Shown here piece by piece: positions 38,385-45,505 of a stretch of 45,505 nucleotides of DNA. The notes beneath the pieces were generated by a model that worked only from the letters and a program-made list of their open reading frames with translations, had not been told where the DNA came from and ran no database searches. The DNA comes from Clostridia bacterium. Lineage in GTDB: Bacteria; Bacillota; Clostridia; TANB77; CAG-508. The stretch lies in the NCBI GenBank assembly GCA_017510825.1, contig JAFWMA010000022.1, positions 1-45,505 of the forward strand, in the 5' to 3' direction. The first letter of the stretch is position 1. Each line of letters starts with the position of its first letter. Both the position numbers and the translations under genes were made by a program.

Positions 38385-39314
38385 TTATTCTTCATCCATC
38401 AGAGCTTTAATAGCTTTCTTGTAAATATTTTTTGCAATTTCATATCCACCCTCTACTTGGTCTATAAAATTATTTGTCATAACTCCACTGTTTATCTCCA
38501 TAGTGAATAACTTTTTATCAATAGTTTTTATAATATCTATACTTCCAAAGTTTACTCCAATTTTATTTGATATTTTTTCTGCTAATTCTGAAATGTTTTT
38601 TCTATCTTCATCCAGTATTTCAAAACTAACTTTTGCTCCATTTGAAAGGTTGTATCTCCAATCATATTCATACACTTCTCCATCTTTTAAAACAAATTCT
38701 GAATTTTCTTCATTGTAATTTTTAAAATATTGAGGATTAAAATTTTGAAGAAGATCTTTTATTGTGCTCTTTCCATTTCCAATAACCACTGCCCTAATCT
38801 TTTTATATAAAAGTTCAACTTTTCCGTTTAAAACAATAGCTCTGTACTCATTCTCGATATTATAAAATGGACACAAACTTAACGAATGATATCTTTTAAT
38901 GAGCATTTCATATTGTTTCCTTAAATCTTCTTTATTTGTAAGGTGGATAACTTGAGCGCCACAAGTTCCACCGTTTATTTTTAATACAACATCTTTATTA
39001 TATTTGTAAAATAATTGTTCTAAATAGTCAAAATTATTGCAATCTATTGCATAATTATTTTTATTACTTGGACTATACACGATATTGTGCTCTATAACAG
39101 GAACATCAATACTTTTTAATACTTCGTAAGTTGCATATTTATCATCAAGTACATTTCCTAGAGCATGACTGTTTAAATCAAATTTGAAACCTGAAATAAA
39201 TTTTCTATTTTCATTTTTTTCAAGCATAATAATCCAATCTTTTGATAAAAATTTATAATTTATACTTAGATCATAACATATATCTTCTATAATTTTTTTG
39301 AATACTTCATTCAT
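38385..39314 (-). CDS. ATP-grasp (RimK-like) ligase
   Basis: A 309-residue protein with the ATP-grasp core: VVLKINGGTCGAQVIHL (lysine and glycine-rich loop), EYRAIVLNGKVELLYKKIRA, GNGKSTI, and the metal-binding end GVNFGSIDIIKT … FTMEINSGVM. It joins a carboxylate to an amine or thiol with ATP. A DVPVIEHNIVYS N-terminal segment and KYATYEVLKS resemble those of cyanophycin- and glutathione-type ligases. The substrate is not identifiable. It is 16 nt after the Mbeg1-like gene and 27 nt before the CDF gene, so a three-gene operon is likely. Confidence 0.8.
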   Translation of the reverse strand: MNEVFKKIIEDICYDLSINYKFLSKDWIIMLEKNENRKFISGFKFDLNSHALGNVLDDKYATYEVLKSIDVPVIEHNIVYSPSNKNNYAIDCNNFDYLEQLFYKYNKDVVLKINGGTCGAQVIHLTNKEDLRKQYEMLIKRYHSLSLCPFYNIENEYRAIVLNGKVELLYKKIRAVVIGNGKSTIKDLLQNFNPQYFKNYNEENSEFVLKDGEVYEYDWRYNLSNGAKVSFEILDEDRKNISELAEKISNKIGVNFGSIDIIKTIDKKLFTMEINSGVMTNNFIDQVEGGYEIAKNIYKKAIKALMDEE

Positions 39315-39330
39315 CTACACAAGTTCCCCC

Positions 39331-40485
39331 CTAATCAGCACTTGGTAATTCTTTATTATCTCTTAAATGTCTTTGCTCTATTCTCTCCTGTAATGTATTA
39401 AGCTTTCTTGCTTCATTTTCTTTTATTTGCGAAAAATAAGATTTTATAAACATTCTTACCATTTCGGAAATTGTTTTCTTATCATCGTCGTCAACATTTC
39501 TATATGCCCTAATTAGCTCTGGCGCTTTCTTTATTAAATTAGCCTTCATGTCTATTGTAGAAGTTACATCCACTGCATATAATAAATCGAAAATTTGGTC
39601 AAAAAACATTTTTCTTTGCTCTGGCATTGTATTTTCAAGCCATTCCGTTAAAGCTCCATTTATTAATTCGCTTGAATCTGTTACTTCATCAACTATAACA
39701 GTATTATCCTTAACAATCTGCCATGAGTATATATCATGTTGATAAATACCTTTTTCAACACTATAAACAACTGTACATTTTTCTTTGTGATCAAGCAATC
39801 TTCCTATTACAGAATCTTGTGGAATATACGTTGAAACTTTATTCCATATGTCACTATTTTCAAACTTTTTTAGAACACTTTTACAAAATCCTGGTCCGTC
39901 AAAATTATCTATAGAAATAATACGGTTATGTAAATCCTCAACTGTTGCAATAGCTGAATAAATAGCAACATTTCCTCCCTTTGAATGGCCACCAATTCTA
40001 GCATTTTTATTTTTGTATTTAGTCATTATTTTTTTAACATATTCTACCCCATCCATCTGTGCTGGAACATTTTCTAGAAACGCTAAATTAAAATCTTCTT
40101 TCCATCCATTTATGGTTTTATCTGTACCTTCGAACGATACATACATTTCTTTGCTTGAAATATGAATAGTTATTGCTCCAAATTGTTTTTCCGTTGATAT
40201 ATCGCTTTTCTCAATAAAATCTGTTACTAACATATCTTTAAATCTATTACTTTTTCCTAAACATTTTATTAATGACATGTCCCCATTGTATTTAAAATCT
40301 TCATTTTTAAATACACTCATTTTTTTTGAAATAGATTCTATTGTTTCTTCTGGTTTTATATCTATTCTTTCAAATATTAAATATGAAAATCTTGCCAAAA
40401 TCATGCTATCAACAACATTAAATGGATATTCTTTACTTACTGGCAAATCACCTCTCCAAATTAAATAATCAACAATATTTGACAT
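39331..40485 (-). CDS. Mbeg1-like alpha/beta-hydrolase (DUF2974)
   Basis: A 384-residue cytosolic protein. MSNIVDYLIWRGDLPVSKEYPFN is a signature opening of the Mbeg1/DUF2974 family. The nucleophile elbow is IGGHSKGGN (Ser168), and FDGPGF and a later DSVIGRLLDH region supply other expected elements. Lipase/esterase activity is inferred. No signal peptide. It begins the likely operon with the ATP-grasp and CDF genes. Confidence 0.85.
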   Translation of the reverse strand: MSNIVDYLIWRGDLPVSKEYPFNVVDSMILARFSYLIFERIDIKPEETIESISKKMSVFKNEDFKYNGDMSLIKCLGKSNRFKDMLVTDFIEKSDISTEKQFGAITIHISSKEMYVSFEGTDKTINGWKEDFNLAFLENVPAQMDGVEYVKKIMTKYKNKNARIGGHSKGGNVAIYSAIATVEDLHNRIISIDNFDGPGFCKSVLKKFENSDIWNKVSTYIPQDSVIGRLLDHKEKCTVVYSVEKGIYQHDIYSWQIVKDNTVIVDEVTDSSELINGALTEWLENTMPEQRKMFFDQIFDLLYAVDVTSTIDMKANLIKKAPELIRAYRNVDDDDKKTISEMVRMFIKSYFSQIKENEARKLNTLQERIEQRHLRDNKELPSAD

Positions 40486-40590
40486 ATAAACACCTCAAAT
40501 TTACATTTATATACTATTTTCTTAAAATTATTAAAAAGAGTATATCTCTTTAACATAAAAAAATCAATATAATAAATGTACGTGAACACA

Positions 40591-40641
40591 AAAATAGCCA
40601 GATAGCATTCTATAAAAAATAAAACACTACCCAGCTATTTT
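40591..40641. terminator. Terminator hairpin of the candidate RNA
   Basis: Arms AAAATAGCCAGATAG and CTACCCAGCTATTTT pair with wobbles around a 21-nt A-rich loop. On the plus strand a T9 run follows; on the minus strand TTTTTG follows. Confidence 0.65.
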
Positions 40642-40835
40642 GATCTTTTTTTTTGCATTTTGTCATCTTGTTATCTAATTAGACTAAGATTTAAGCTACA
40701 CTTCACCTGAATCTGTTGAAGTCTATTGTATTGAGCCTGATGTTGTATAGCAACCAAGTTTTAATAAAATGATTTTTGCTTCGATTGATCTTTCATTGTC
40801 ATTTCCTTGCTTTCTACGTAGTCATACTCAATACA
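40600..40835 (-). ncRNA. Candidate structured RNA, 6S-like rod not excluded
   Basis: A non-coding interval has its own consensus promoter and terminator on the minus strand. The predicted transcript begins near 40835. A perfect 9-bp closing stem (TGTATTGAG with CTCAATACA; plus positions 40827-40835 and 40727-40735) surrounds inner pairings: GCAA/TTGC (40807-40810 with 40750-40753) and AAATGA/TCATTT (40799-40804 with 40767-40772). The result is a long rod with internal loops, which recalls 6S RNA. A second hairpin (ACTTCA/TGAAGT) follows before the terminator. No ORF with an SD is present. I cannot match it to a named RNA family with certainty. Confidence 0.55.
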
Positions 40836-40841
40836 GGGCTA

Positions 40842-40870
40842 ATTATATCATATTTTCGATATTATGTCAA
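40842..40870 (-). promoter_or_regulatory. Consensus promoter of the candidate RNA
   Basis: Minus strand: TTGACA (40865-40870), 17-nt spacer, TATAAT (40842-40847). It lies just past the YugP stop at 40880 and points away from it. Confidence 0.8.
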
Positions 40871-40879
40871 ATGCCTTGC

Positions 40880-41566
40880 CTAATCTCTACGTCTTGAATT
40901 TATAATCAATAACAATCTAACTATTTGTAATACAGCACTAGCCACACCAGCTACATAAGTTAAGGCAGCAGACACAAGCATTTTTCTTCCACCTTTGTAT
41001 TCATCAGGTGTTAGTATGCCAAGCTCTTTTATTTGCTTTAAAGCTCTATTTGAAGCATTAAACTCTACTGGCAAAGTAACTAATTGGAATATTAAAATTA
41101 TTAATTCCATTGCTATACCAATTCGTATTAAACCAATCATAGACATGAATAAACCAATAACCACAGCAAAATATCCTGCATAAGAAGCAAAGTTTACAAG
41201 TGGAATCATGGTTCTTCTTATTTTTAAGAACAAATATCCATTCTTATCCTGAATTGCATGTCCACATTCATGAGCAGCAACAGCAACTGCAGCAATAGAA
41301 TCTTTATCATAAATACCTTCGGATAAATTTACTGTTTTGTTTTTAGGATTATAATTATCTGTAAGCTTACCTCTTACAGCATTTATTACAACATTTTGTA
41401 AGCCATTTGCATCTAATATTTTTCTTGCTGCTTCACTACCAGTAGTTGCATTAGTATTATATTTTTTTGAATATTTTTTATAATTATGGTTTATATAAAA
41501 CTGCGCAAATAAAGATATTACAAGTGCAAGAATTATACATCCCCATTCTAATACATAATAGTCCAT
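40880..41566 (-). CDS. YugP-type zinc-dependent membrane peptidase
   Basis: A 228-residue membrane protein. One N-terminal helix is followed by a cytosolic-facing segment with NPKNKTVNLSEGIY and the zincin motif HECGHA (H99, E100, H103), then three further helices and VEFNASNRALK, as in YugP (zinc metallopeptidase, former DUF family). Substrates are unknown. The ATG at 41566 has GCGAGGAG upstream; an earlier start at 41623 is unsupported. It is preceded on the same strand by a small gene. Confidence 0.88.
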   Translation of the reverse strand: MDYYVLEWGCIILALVISLFAQFYINHNYKKYSKKYNTNATTGSEAARKILDANGLQNVVINAVRGKLTDNYNPKNKTVNLSEGIYDKDSIAAVAVAAHECGHAIQDKNGYLFLKIRRTMIPLVNFASYAGYFAVVIGLFMSMIGLIRIGIAMELIILIFQLVTLPVEFNASNRALKQIKELGILTPDEYKGGRKMLVSAALTYVAGVASAVLQIVRLLLIINSRRRD

Positions 41567-41632
41567 TAAAAACTCCTCGCTTTTTGTATAGTATTCTTTA
41601 CTTTCGAATACACTTATATACATTTTGCAAAT

Positions 41633-41851
41633 TTATTTTCCAAATATTCCTTTTAACTTGTCTCCAAAGTTATCAACGTTTACTTTAGCTTTTACTGTAT
41701 TTATTACACCATTAATTTGGTCGTCTGGTAGATCAACGCCTATAACGCTCTCTACAGCTTGTACAGGATTTTCTTGAAATTTTTTTGCAAAATCTCCATC
41801 ATTCTTTACTTTGTTAACAATTTCCTCAACCTTATTTTTTAAATCATCCAT
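41633..41851 (-). CDS. Small helical protein, Nif11-leader-like
   Basis: A 72-residue acidic/basic helical protein: MDDLKNKVEEIVNKVKND, then FAKKFQENPVQAVESVIGVDL and PDDQINGVINTVKAKV. The pattern resembles Nif11/NHLP-type small proteins, but no glycine cleavage site or modification enzyme is nearby, so it is not called a natural-product leader. The start at 41851 has AAAGGATGG upstream. Own promoter at 41928-41955; possibly co-read with the YugP gene, 66 nt on. Confidence 0.75.
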   Translation of the reverse strand: MDDLKNKVEEIVNKVKNDGDFAKKFQENPVQAVESVIGVDLPDDQINGVINTVKAKVNVDNFGDKLKGIFGK

Positions 41852-41927
41852 AATAATTCCATCCTTTCTATCGGTATGCTTACTAAAAACTACTTTTAGC
41901 AAATCAATTCCCTGTAAATTACTTACT

Positions 41928-41955
41928 ATTATATTATTAAATAGAAAAAAATCAA
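41928..41955 (-). promoter_or_regulatory. Promoter for the small protein / YugP genes
   Basis: Minus strand: TTGATT (41950-41955), 16-nt spacer, TATAAT (41928-41933). Confidence 0.55.
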
Positions 41956-41994
41956 GAAAAATTTAGTTGAATTAACTAAAAATGCCCTATTCAT

Positions 41995-42023
41995 TTGATT
42001 TTCTTGCTCTAGTGTGTTATAAT
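41995..42023 (+). promoter_or_regulatory. Promoter with extended -10 for the 42213 gene
   Basis: TTGATT (41995-42000), 17-nt spacer, TG-T-TATAAT (42015-42023). A leader of about 185 nt follows. Confidence 0.65.
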
Positions 42024-42102
42024 TATGACTAGGTTATTATTTTGCAAAATCTACAGAATTTTTTACAATATAAAATTTTCTAAAGATTTTCTAACTAATA
42101 CC

Positions 42103-42136
42103 CACCTTAATCAAAGTGCTTCGTTGATTGTAGGTG
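42103..42136 (+). promoter_or_regulatory. Hairpin in the long leader of the 42213 gene
   Basis: CACCT-T-AATCAA pairs with TTGATT-GT-AGGTG around a 9-nt loop. It is followed by a GC-richer AAACCCGCCTGGCTGC stretch. The leader (about 42030-42200) has no ORF and could hold a riboswitch, attenuator or stand-alone RNA; no named class is recognised. Confidence 0.45.
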
Positions 42137-42212
42137 AAGAAACCCGCCTGGCTGCTACATAAATAGAGCACATAAAACAATGTAACAGCCCTGACAAAAA
42201 AAGGAGGATTAT

Positions 42213-42518
42213 ATGGAACATCCTATTCCTATATCCGTTGCAATAAGCAACATCGTCAGTAAAACCCTACGAAACCTGATTTCCCAAATAGATACTAGCC
42301 AAGATTGTAATGCAGTACTGGAAGTAATTCCTCTAACTGAGAAAGATCAAATTCTGCTAAAAATGTGGGGAACAGGTACAACGGCGGAAACAATTGTTAA
42401 CATTACAATAAAACAAATCGAATATGTTAGCAATTGTTGCATGCGGGAGCTGTGCCCCTTCAAACAGGAAAAGCCCAAAGATGAACGGGCATACACAGCA
42501 ATGAAGTTCATCATCTAA
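42213..42518 (+). CDS. Small protein of unknown function with HTH-like segment, GC-richer than neighbours
   Basis: A 101-residue protein with a perfect SD (AAAGGAGG). The middle (LTEKDQILLKMWGTGTTAETIVNITI) resembles a LuxR/sigma-4-type helix-turn-helix, followed by NCCMREL and a charged tail. Cys-rich positions CCMREL and CPF may be structural. One 60-nt coding line has 40% G+C, above the local background, and codon use differs, hinting at transfer. Own promoter, long leader and strong terminator. Confidence 0.75.
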   Translation: MEHPIPISVAISNIVSKTLRNLISQIDTSQDCNAVLEVIPLTEKDQILLKMWGTGTTAETIVNITIKQIEYVSNCCMRELCPFKQEKPKDERAYTAMKFII

Positions 42519-42556
42519 AAAAATATGCAACGGTCTTTCGACCGTTGCATATTTTT
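42519..42556. terminator. Strong bidirectional terminator
   Basis: Seventeen-bp perfect stem (AAAAATATGCAACGGTC and complement), TTTC loop, T-run on each strand; shared with convergent guaA. Confidence 0.88.
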
Positions 42557-44094
42557 TATTCCCACTCTATTGTAGCTGGTGGTTTTCCTGTTATATCATA
42601 AACAACTCTGTTTACATGTTTTACTTCATTTACAATTCTTGCTGAAACTGTTTCTAATATCTCATTAGGTAGTTTTGTCCATTCAGCTGTCATAAAATCT
42701 GAAGTTGTTACAGCTCTTAAAGCTATAGTATAATCGTAAGTTCTTTCATCTCCCATAACACCAACAGATTTCAAATTTGTTAAAACTGCAAAATATTGGT
42801 TAGTTTTTCTATCCCAACCAGCCTTTGCAACTTCTTCTCTAAATATAGCATCTGCATCTTTTAATATCGTAAGCTTATCTTCTGTTATATCACCTATAAC
42901 ACGAATAGCTAAGCCTGGTCCAGGGAATGGTTGACGATAAACTAAAAATTCTGGAAGTCCTAGCTCTACACCGACTTTTCTTACTTCATCTTTAAATAAA
43001 TCTCGTAATGGCTCAACGATTTCTTTAAAGTCTACGTATTCTGGAAGGCCCCCAACATTGTGATGACTCTTAATTTTAGCTCCAGCCCCTAATCCACTTT
43101 CAATAACATCTGGATAGATTGTTCCTTGAACTAAGTAATCAACAGTTCCTATTTTTTTAGCTTCTTCTTCGAATACACGAATGAATTCTTCACCAATTAT
43201 TTTTCTTTTTTGTTCAGGATCAGTTACACCTGCTAATTTTCCTAAAAATCTTTCTCTAGCATCAACTTTAACGAAGTTAACATCAAAGTGCTTTGTAAAC
43301 ACTTCTTCAACTTCTTCAGCTTCATTTTTTCTAAGTAATCCATGATCAACAAATATACATGTTAAATTTTTACCAATTGCTTTGTTTATTAAAGCTGCTG
43401 CCACTGATGAATCAACCCCACCAGATAAAGCACATAAAGCTTTTTTATCTCCAATTTTTTCTCTAATTGCTTTTACTGTTTCTTCAGCAAAAGAGCTCAT
43501 TTTCCATGTTCCGCTACAACCACAAACATTATAAACAAAGTTTCTTATTATCTCTGTTCCATTATTTGTATGATTTACTTCTGGATGGAATTGAATTCCA
43601 TAGAAATTCTTTTCTGTGTTTTGCATAGCAGCATTTGGGCAATGATCTGTTGAACCAATATTTTCAAATCCTGTTGGTAATGTTTCAACAAAATCTGTAT
43701 GACTCATTAAACAATCATTTGAATCTCCAAATCCGTTAAATAATTTAGAGCCATTATTAATCTTAACACTTGTAACGCCATATTCTCTTTTATCTGCTCT
43801 TTGAACTTTTCCACCAAGCATATGTGTCATAAGTTGCATTCCATAGCAAATTCCTAATACTGGAATTCCTAAATTAAATATTTCTTCATCTACACGTGGA
43901 GCACCTTCTGCATATACACTTGCTGGTCCTCCAGTAAATATAATTCCTTTTGGATTCTTTTCTTTAATTTTTTCTATTGGTGTACTAAATGGTACGATTT
44001 CTGAATATACATTACATTCACGTACACGTCTTGCGATTAATTGATTATATTGACCATAGAAGTCAATTATTAAAATTAATTCTTTATTATCCAT
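42556..44094 (-). CDS. guaA: GMP synthase (glutamine-hydrolysing)
   Basis: Converts XMP to GMP, using glutamine and ATP. Amidotransferase domain: catalytic Cys in GICYGMQ and the His/Glu pair in [11 protein letters not shown]-pyrophosphatase domain: P-loop SGGVDSS. C-terminal dimerisation domain: [13 protein letters not shown] through KPPATIEWE. At 512 aa it is complete. The ATG at 44094 has AAAGGA upstream; a TTG at 44109 would include the SD. It is read after two small paralogous genes and guaB, giving the IMP-to-GMP branch in one cluster. Confidence 0.97.
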   Translation of the reverse strand: MDNKELILIIDFYGQYNQLIARRVRECNVYSEIVPFSTPIEKIKEKNPKGIIFTGGPASVYAEGAPRVDEEIFNLGIPVLGICYGMQLMTHMLGGKVQRADKREYGVTSVKINNGSKLFNGFGDSNDCLMSHTDFVETLPTGFENIGSTDHCPNAAMQNTEKNFYGIQFHPEVNHTNNGTEIIRNFVYNVCGCSGTWKMSSFAEETVKAIREKIGDKKALCALSGGVDSSVAAALINKAIGKNLTCIFVDHGLLRKNEAEEVEEVFTKHFDVNFVKVDARERFLGKLAGVTDPEQKRKIIGEEFIRVFEEEAKKIGTVDYLVQGTIYPDVIESGLGAGAKIKSHHNVGGLPEYVDFKEIVEPLRDLFKDEVRKVGVELGLPEFLVYRQPFPGPGLAIRVIGDITEDKLTILKDADAIFREEVAKAGWDRKTNQYFAVLTNLKSVGVMGDERTYDYTIALRAVTTSDFMTAEWTKLPNEILETVSARIVNEVKHVNRVVYDITGKPPATIEWE

Positions 44095-44112
44095 TTTATA
44101 TCCTTTCAATTT

Positions 44113-44397
44113 TTATTCGCTAATTAAAGCAATAGTTATTATATCATTTCTGTTTACCAATATAGTTTCAACATTTTCATATTGAGAATCAACCTTGCGA
44201 AGCATTTTTCCCCAATTAATTTTATCTTTTGATATTTGTGCATTTGAAACTTTTATAAATTCATCATCAAAGTCAGTTATTGTTCCATTGATACTTACAA
44301 CACTTGATACTGCTCCAGCAATTGCATAAGCAGCAACTCCTGAATTTGAACTTACTAGCATCTTTACGTTTTTATTTCTAAACTCTCCTAATAACAT
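44113..44397 (-). CDS. Small protein of unknown function, paralogue of the 44505 gene
   Basis: A 94-residue protein: FRNKNVKMLVSSNSGVAAYA, an Ala/Gly/Val stretch, then ITDFDDEFIKVSNAQISKD and a mixed beta end (VETILVNRNDIITIALI). It shares the SNSGV and DFD-EF-NAQ pattern with its neighbour. Possibly a small beta-barrel (Sm-like), but this is a guess from strand pattern. SD GGAG; 18 nt before guaA, so co-transcribed. Confidence 0.8.
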   Translation of the reverse strand: MLLGEFRNKNVKMLVSSNSGVAAYAIAGAVSSVVSINGTITDFDDEFIKVSNAQISKDKINWGKMLRKVDSQYENVETILVNRNDIITIALISE

Positions 44398-44504
44398 ACC
44401 GTTTCTCCTATCTTTCTAAAATATATCTACTACTTAAAGACAACGGGACGGAGCTTTTGTCTATTAAATTCGTCCATCTGTCTTAATTCACTTCTCTGTC
44501 TTTA

Positions 44505-44783
44505 TTAATCAGCTGAAATTGAAATAATTGATTTTTTATTTAAATATATTTCATTATGCTTTTCAAGTATTGGGTTATCTCCAGCTACGTTCATATATAA
44601 TAATTGCGCATTTATAATCCCAACAAATTCCTCATCAAAATCTGAAAGAATTCCGGACGCAATTACAATTCCAGAAGTTGCAATAGTTTTAGCTAATCCT
44701 CCAGCTGTCGTTATTCCAGCTCCAACTCCTGAATTTGAGCCTACTATCAATTTTACTTGCTTGTTCTTTAATTTATCTAACAT
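44505..44783 (-). CDS. Small protein of unknown function, paralogue of the 44113 gene
   Basis: A 92-residue protein: KLKNKQVKLIVGSNSGVGAG, a Gly/Ala/Ile-rich middle (GGLAKTIATSGIVIASGI), then LSDFDEEFVGIINAQLLYM and NKKSIISISAD. Same layout as the next gene, so a tandem duplication. SD AAAGGAG. Lies between guaB and guaA. Confidence 0.8.
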   Translation of the reverse strand: MLDKLKNKQVKLIVGSNSGVGAGITTAGGLAKTIATSGIVIASGILSDFDEEFVGIINAQLLYMNVAGDNPILEKHNEIYLNKKSIISISAD

Positions 44784-44896
44784 ATTGAATTTCTCCTTTC
44801 TTACTTGAAATTAGTACGTTGACGAAAACTACTAAGCCGCCAATTTTCTTATTTCCTTGCATTTTATAGGATTTCTTTGTGAGATGTTTTAACATT

Positions 44897-45505
44897 TTAG
44901 TCTTGTGTTGTTACTTCTTTTAGCATTACGTCGTGCGCACTACCTTCTTTGATGCTAATATTTGAAACCATTGTTAATCTTGCTTTTTCATGTAGCTCTG
45001 GTATTGTTATTGATCCACAGTTACACATTGTTGATTTTATCTTAGCTACGGTTACAGCTAAGTTATCTTTTAATGGTCCTGCATATGGTATGTATGAATC
45101 TACACCTTCTTCGAAGCTAAGCTTATTCTTTCCCTTTTCTCCAAGGTCATATCTTTGCCAGTTTCTTGCACGGTTTGATCCCTCTCCCCAATACTCTTTA
45201 ACAAAGTTTCCACCAATTTTTACTTTTCTTGTTGGGCTCTCGTCAAATCTAGCAAAGTATCTTCCCATCATTACAAAATCTGCTCCCATAGCTAAAGATA
45301 ATGTAATATGGTAATCATGTACTATTCCACCATCTGAACATACTGGAATGTAAATTCCTGTCCTTTCAAAATATTCATTTCTTGCTTCTACTACATCCAT
45401 AAGAGCACTTGCTTGTCCACGTCCAATTCCTTTTGTCTCACGAGTAATACAAATTGAACCTCCACCAACACCAACTTTAATAAAGTCAGCACCAGCTTCT
45501 GCTAA
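44897..45505 (-). CDS. guaB: IMP dehydrogenase, C-terminal part (5' end outside window)
   Basis: Oxidises IMP to XMP with NAD, the step before guaA. The frame is open to the right edge; about 202 residues are seen. [12 protein letters not shown] carries the active-site Cys, [13 protein letters not shown] the phosphate-binding Asp-Gly-Gly, [18 protein letters not shown] the flap entry, and [20 protein letters not shown] the family end. [11 protein letters not shown] differs from the GVGVPQ of E. coli-type IMPDH and follows a variant I associate with Clostridia. GMP reductase is less likely because of the flap and C-terminal motif. Confidence 0.9.
   Translation of the reverse strand, partial: LAEAGADFIKVGVGGGSICITRETKGIGRGQASALMDVVEARNEYFERTGIYIPVCSDGGIVHDYHITLSLAMGADFVMMGRYFARFDESPTRKVKIGGNFVKEYWGEGSNRARNWQRYDLGEKGKNKLSFEEGVDSYIPYAGPLKDNLAVTVAKIKSTMCNCGSITIPELHEKARLTMVSNISIKEGSAHDVMLKEVTTQD

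Noticed and set aside
41633..41851. Precursor of a ribosomally made natural product (Nif11-type leader)
   Set aside because: No double-glycine cleavage site, core peptide or modification enzyme nearby.
42030..42200. 6S RNA in the leader of the 42213 gene
   Set aside because: No convincing closing stem over the full interval; it leads directly into a strong SD and an ORF, so it is kept as a leader.
44438..44490. Third copy of the palindromic repeat
   Set aside because: Only short matching words (GACAA/TTGTC, CGGGACGGAG) are visible; too degenerate to call.

Overview
The window is AT-rich (roughly 30% G+C by eye), with strong Shine-Dalgarno sites (GGAGG), many near-consensus housekeeping promoters (TTGACA-like, 17-nt spacer, TATAAT) and U-tailed hairpin terminators. 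Gene content includes desulfoferrodoxin, a compact thioredoxin reductase, Tex, guaA/guaB, a YugP-type zinc protease and a YdjG/YdjI-like pair. This points to an anaerobic low-GC Firmicute of the class Clostridia, probably gut-associated; species is not assignable by reading alone.

Layout. 1-4.25 kb is a patchwork: a DDE transposase cut by the left edge, structured inverted repeats, an orphan gene tail, a Nudix / small protein / zeta-toxin-like operon, a convergent kinase-fold gene, and a remnant of a PASTA penicillin-binding protein. 4.3-12.3 kb is a surface block: a glycosyltransferase, a Big_2-type surface protein broken by a frameshift, and a 1137-aa secreted repeat protein sharing near-identical modules with it. 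12.3-22.5 kb, mostly minus strand, holds a P-type ATPase and Tex, a GIY-YIG protein, a Walker-A-less BY-kinase-like coiled-coil protein, desulfoferrodoxin, and a zinc-ribbon membrane protein with its SPFH partner. 22.5-30 kb holds an inverted-repeat element, a secreted glycoside hydrolase, a guanylate-kinase-like protein, tRNA-Gly, an anomalously GC-rich PurM, a zinc-ribbon/CFI-box protein, a secreted M23 peptidase and a perfect 67-bp palindrome. 30-38 kb holds a heterodimeric ABC exporter, an AIM24 protein, a Crp/Fnr regulator, a stand-alone ATP-cone protein, trxA-trxB and a manganese-type CDF exporter. 38-45.5 kb holds an ATP-grasp enzyme, an Mbeg1-like hydrolase, a candidate structured RNA, a YugP protease, small proteins, and a guaB-(two paralogous small ORFs)-guaA cluster cut by the right edge.

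Themes. Envelope biology dominates (surface repeat proteins, glycosyltransferase, glycoside hydrolase, M23 peptidase, SPFH/zinc-ribbon pair, ABC exporter), alongside redox defence (desulfoferrodoxin, thioredoxin system) and purine synthesis. No CRISPR array, rRNA or recognisable phage was seen. The least explained items are the pseudo-BY-kinase coiled-coil protein, the promoter-to-terminator RNA unit near 40.6-40.85 kb, the exact palindrome at 30.0 kb, the stand-alone ATP-cone, and the structured leader plus GC-richer small gene at 42.0-42.5 kb.
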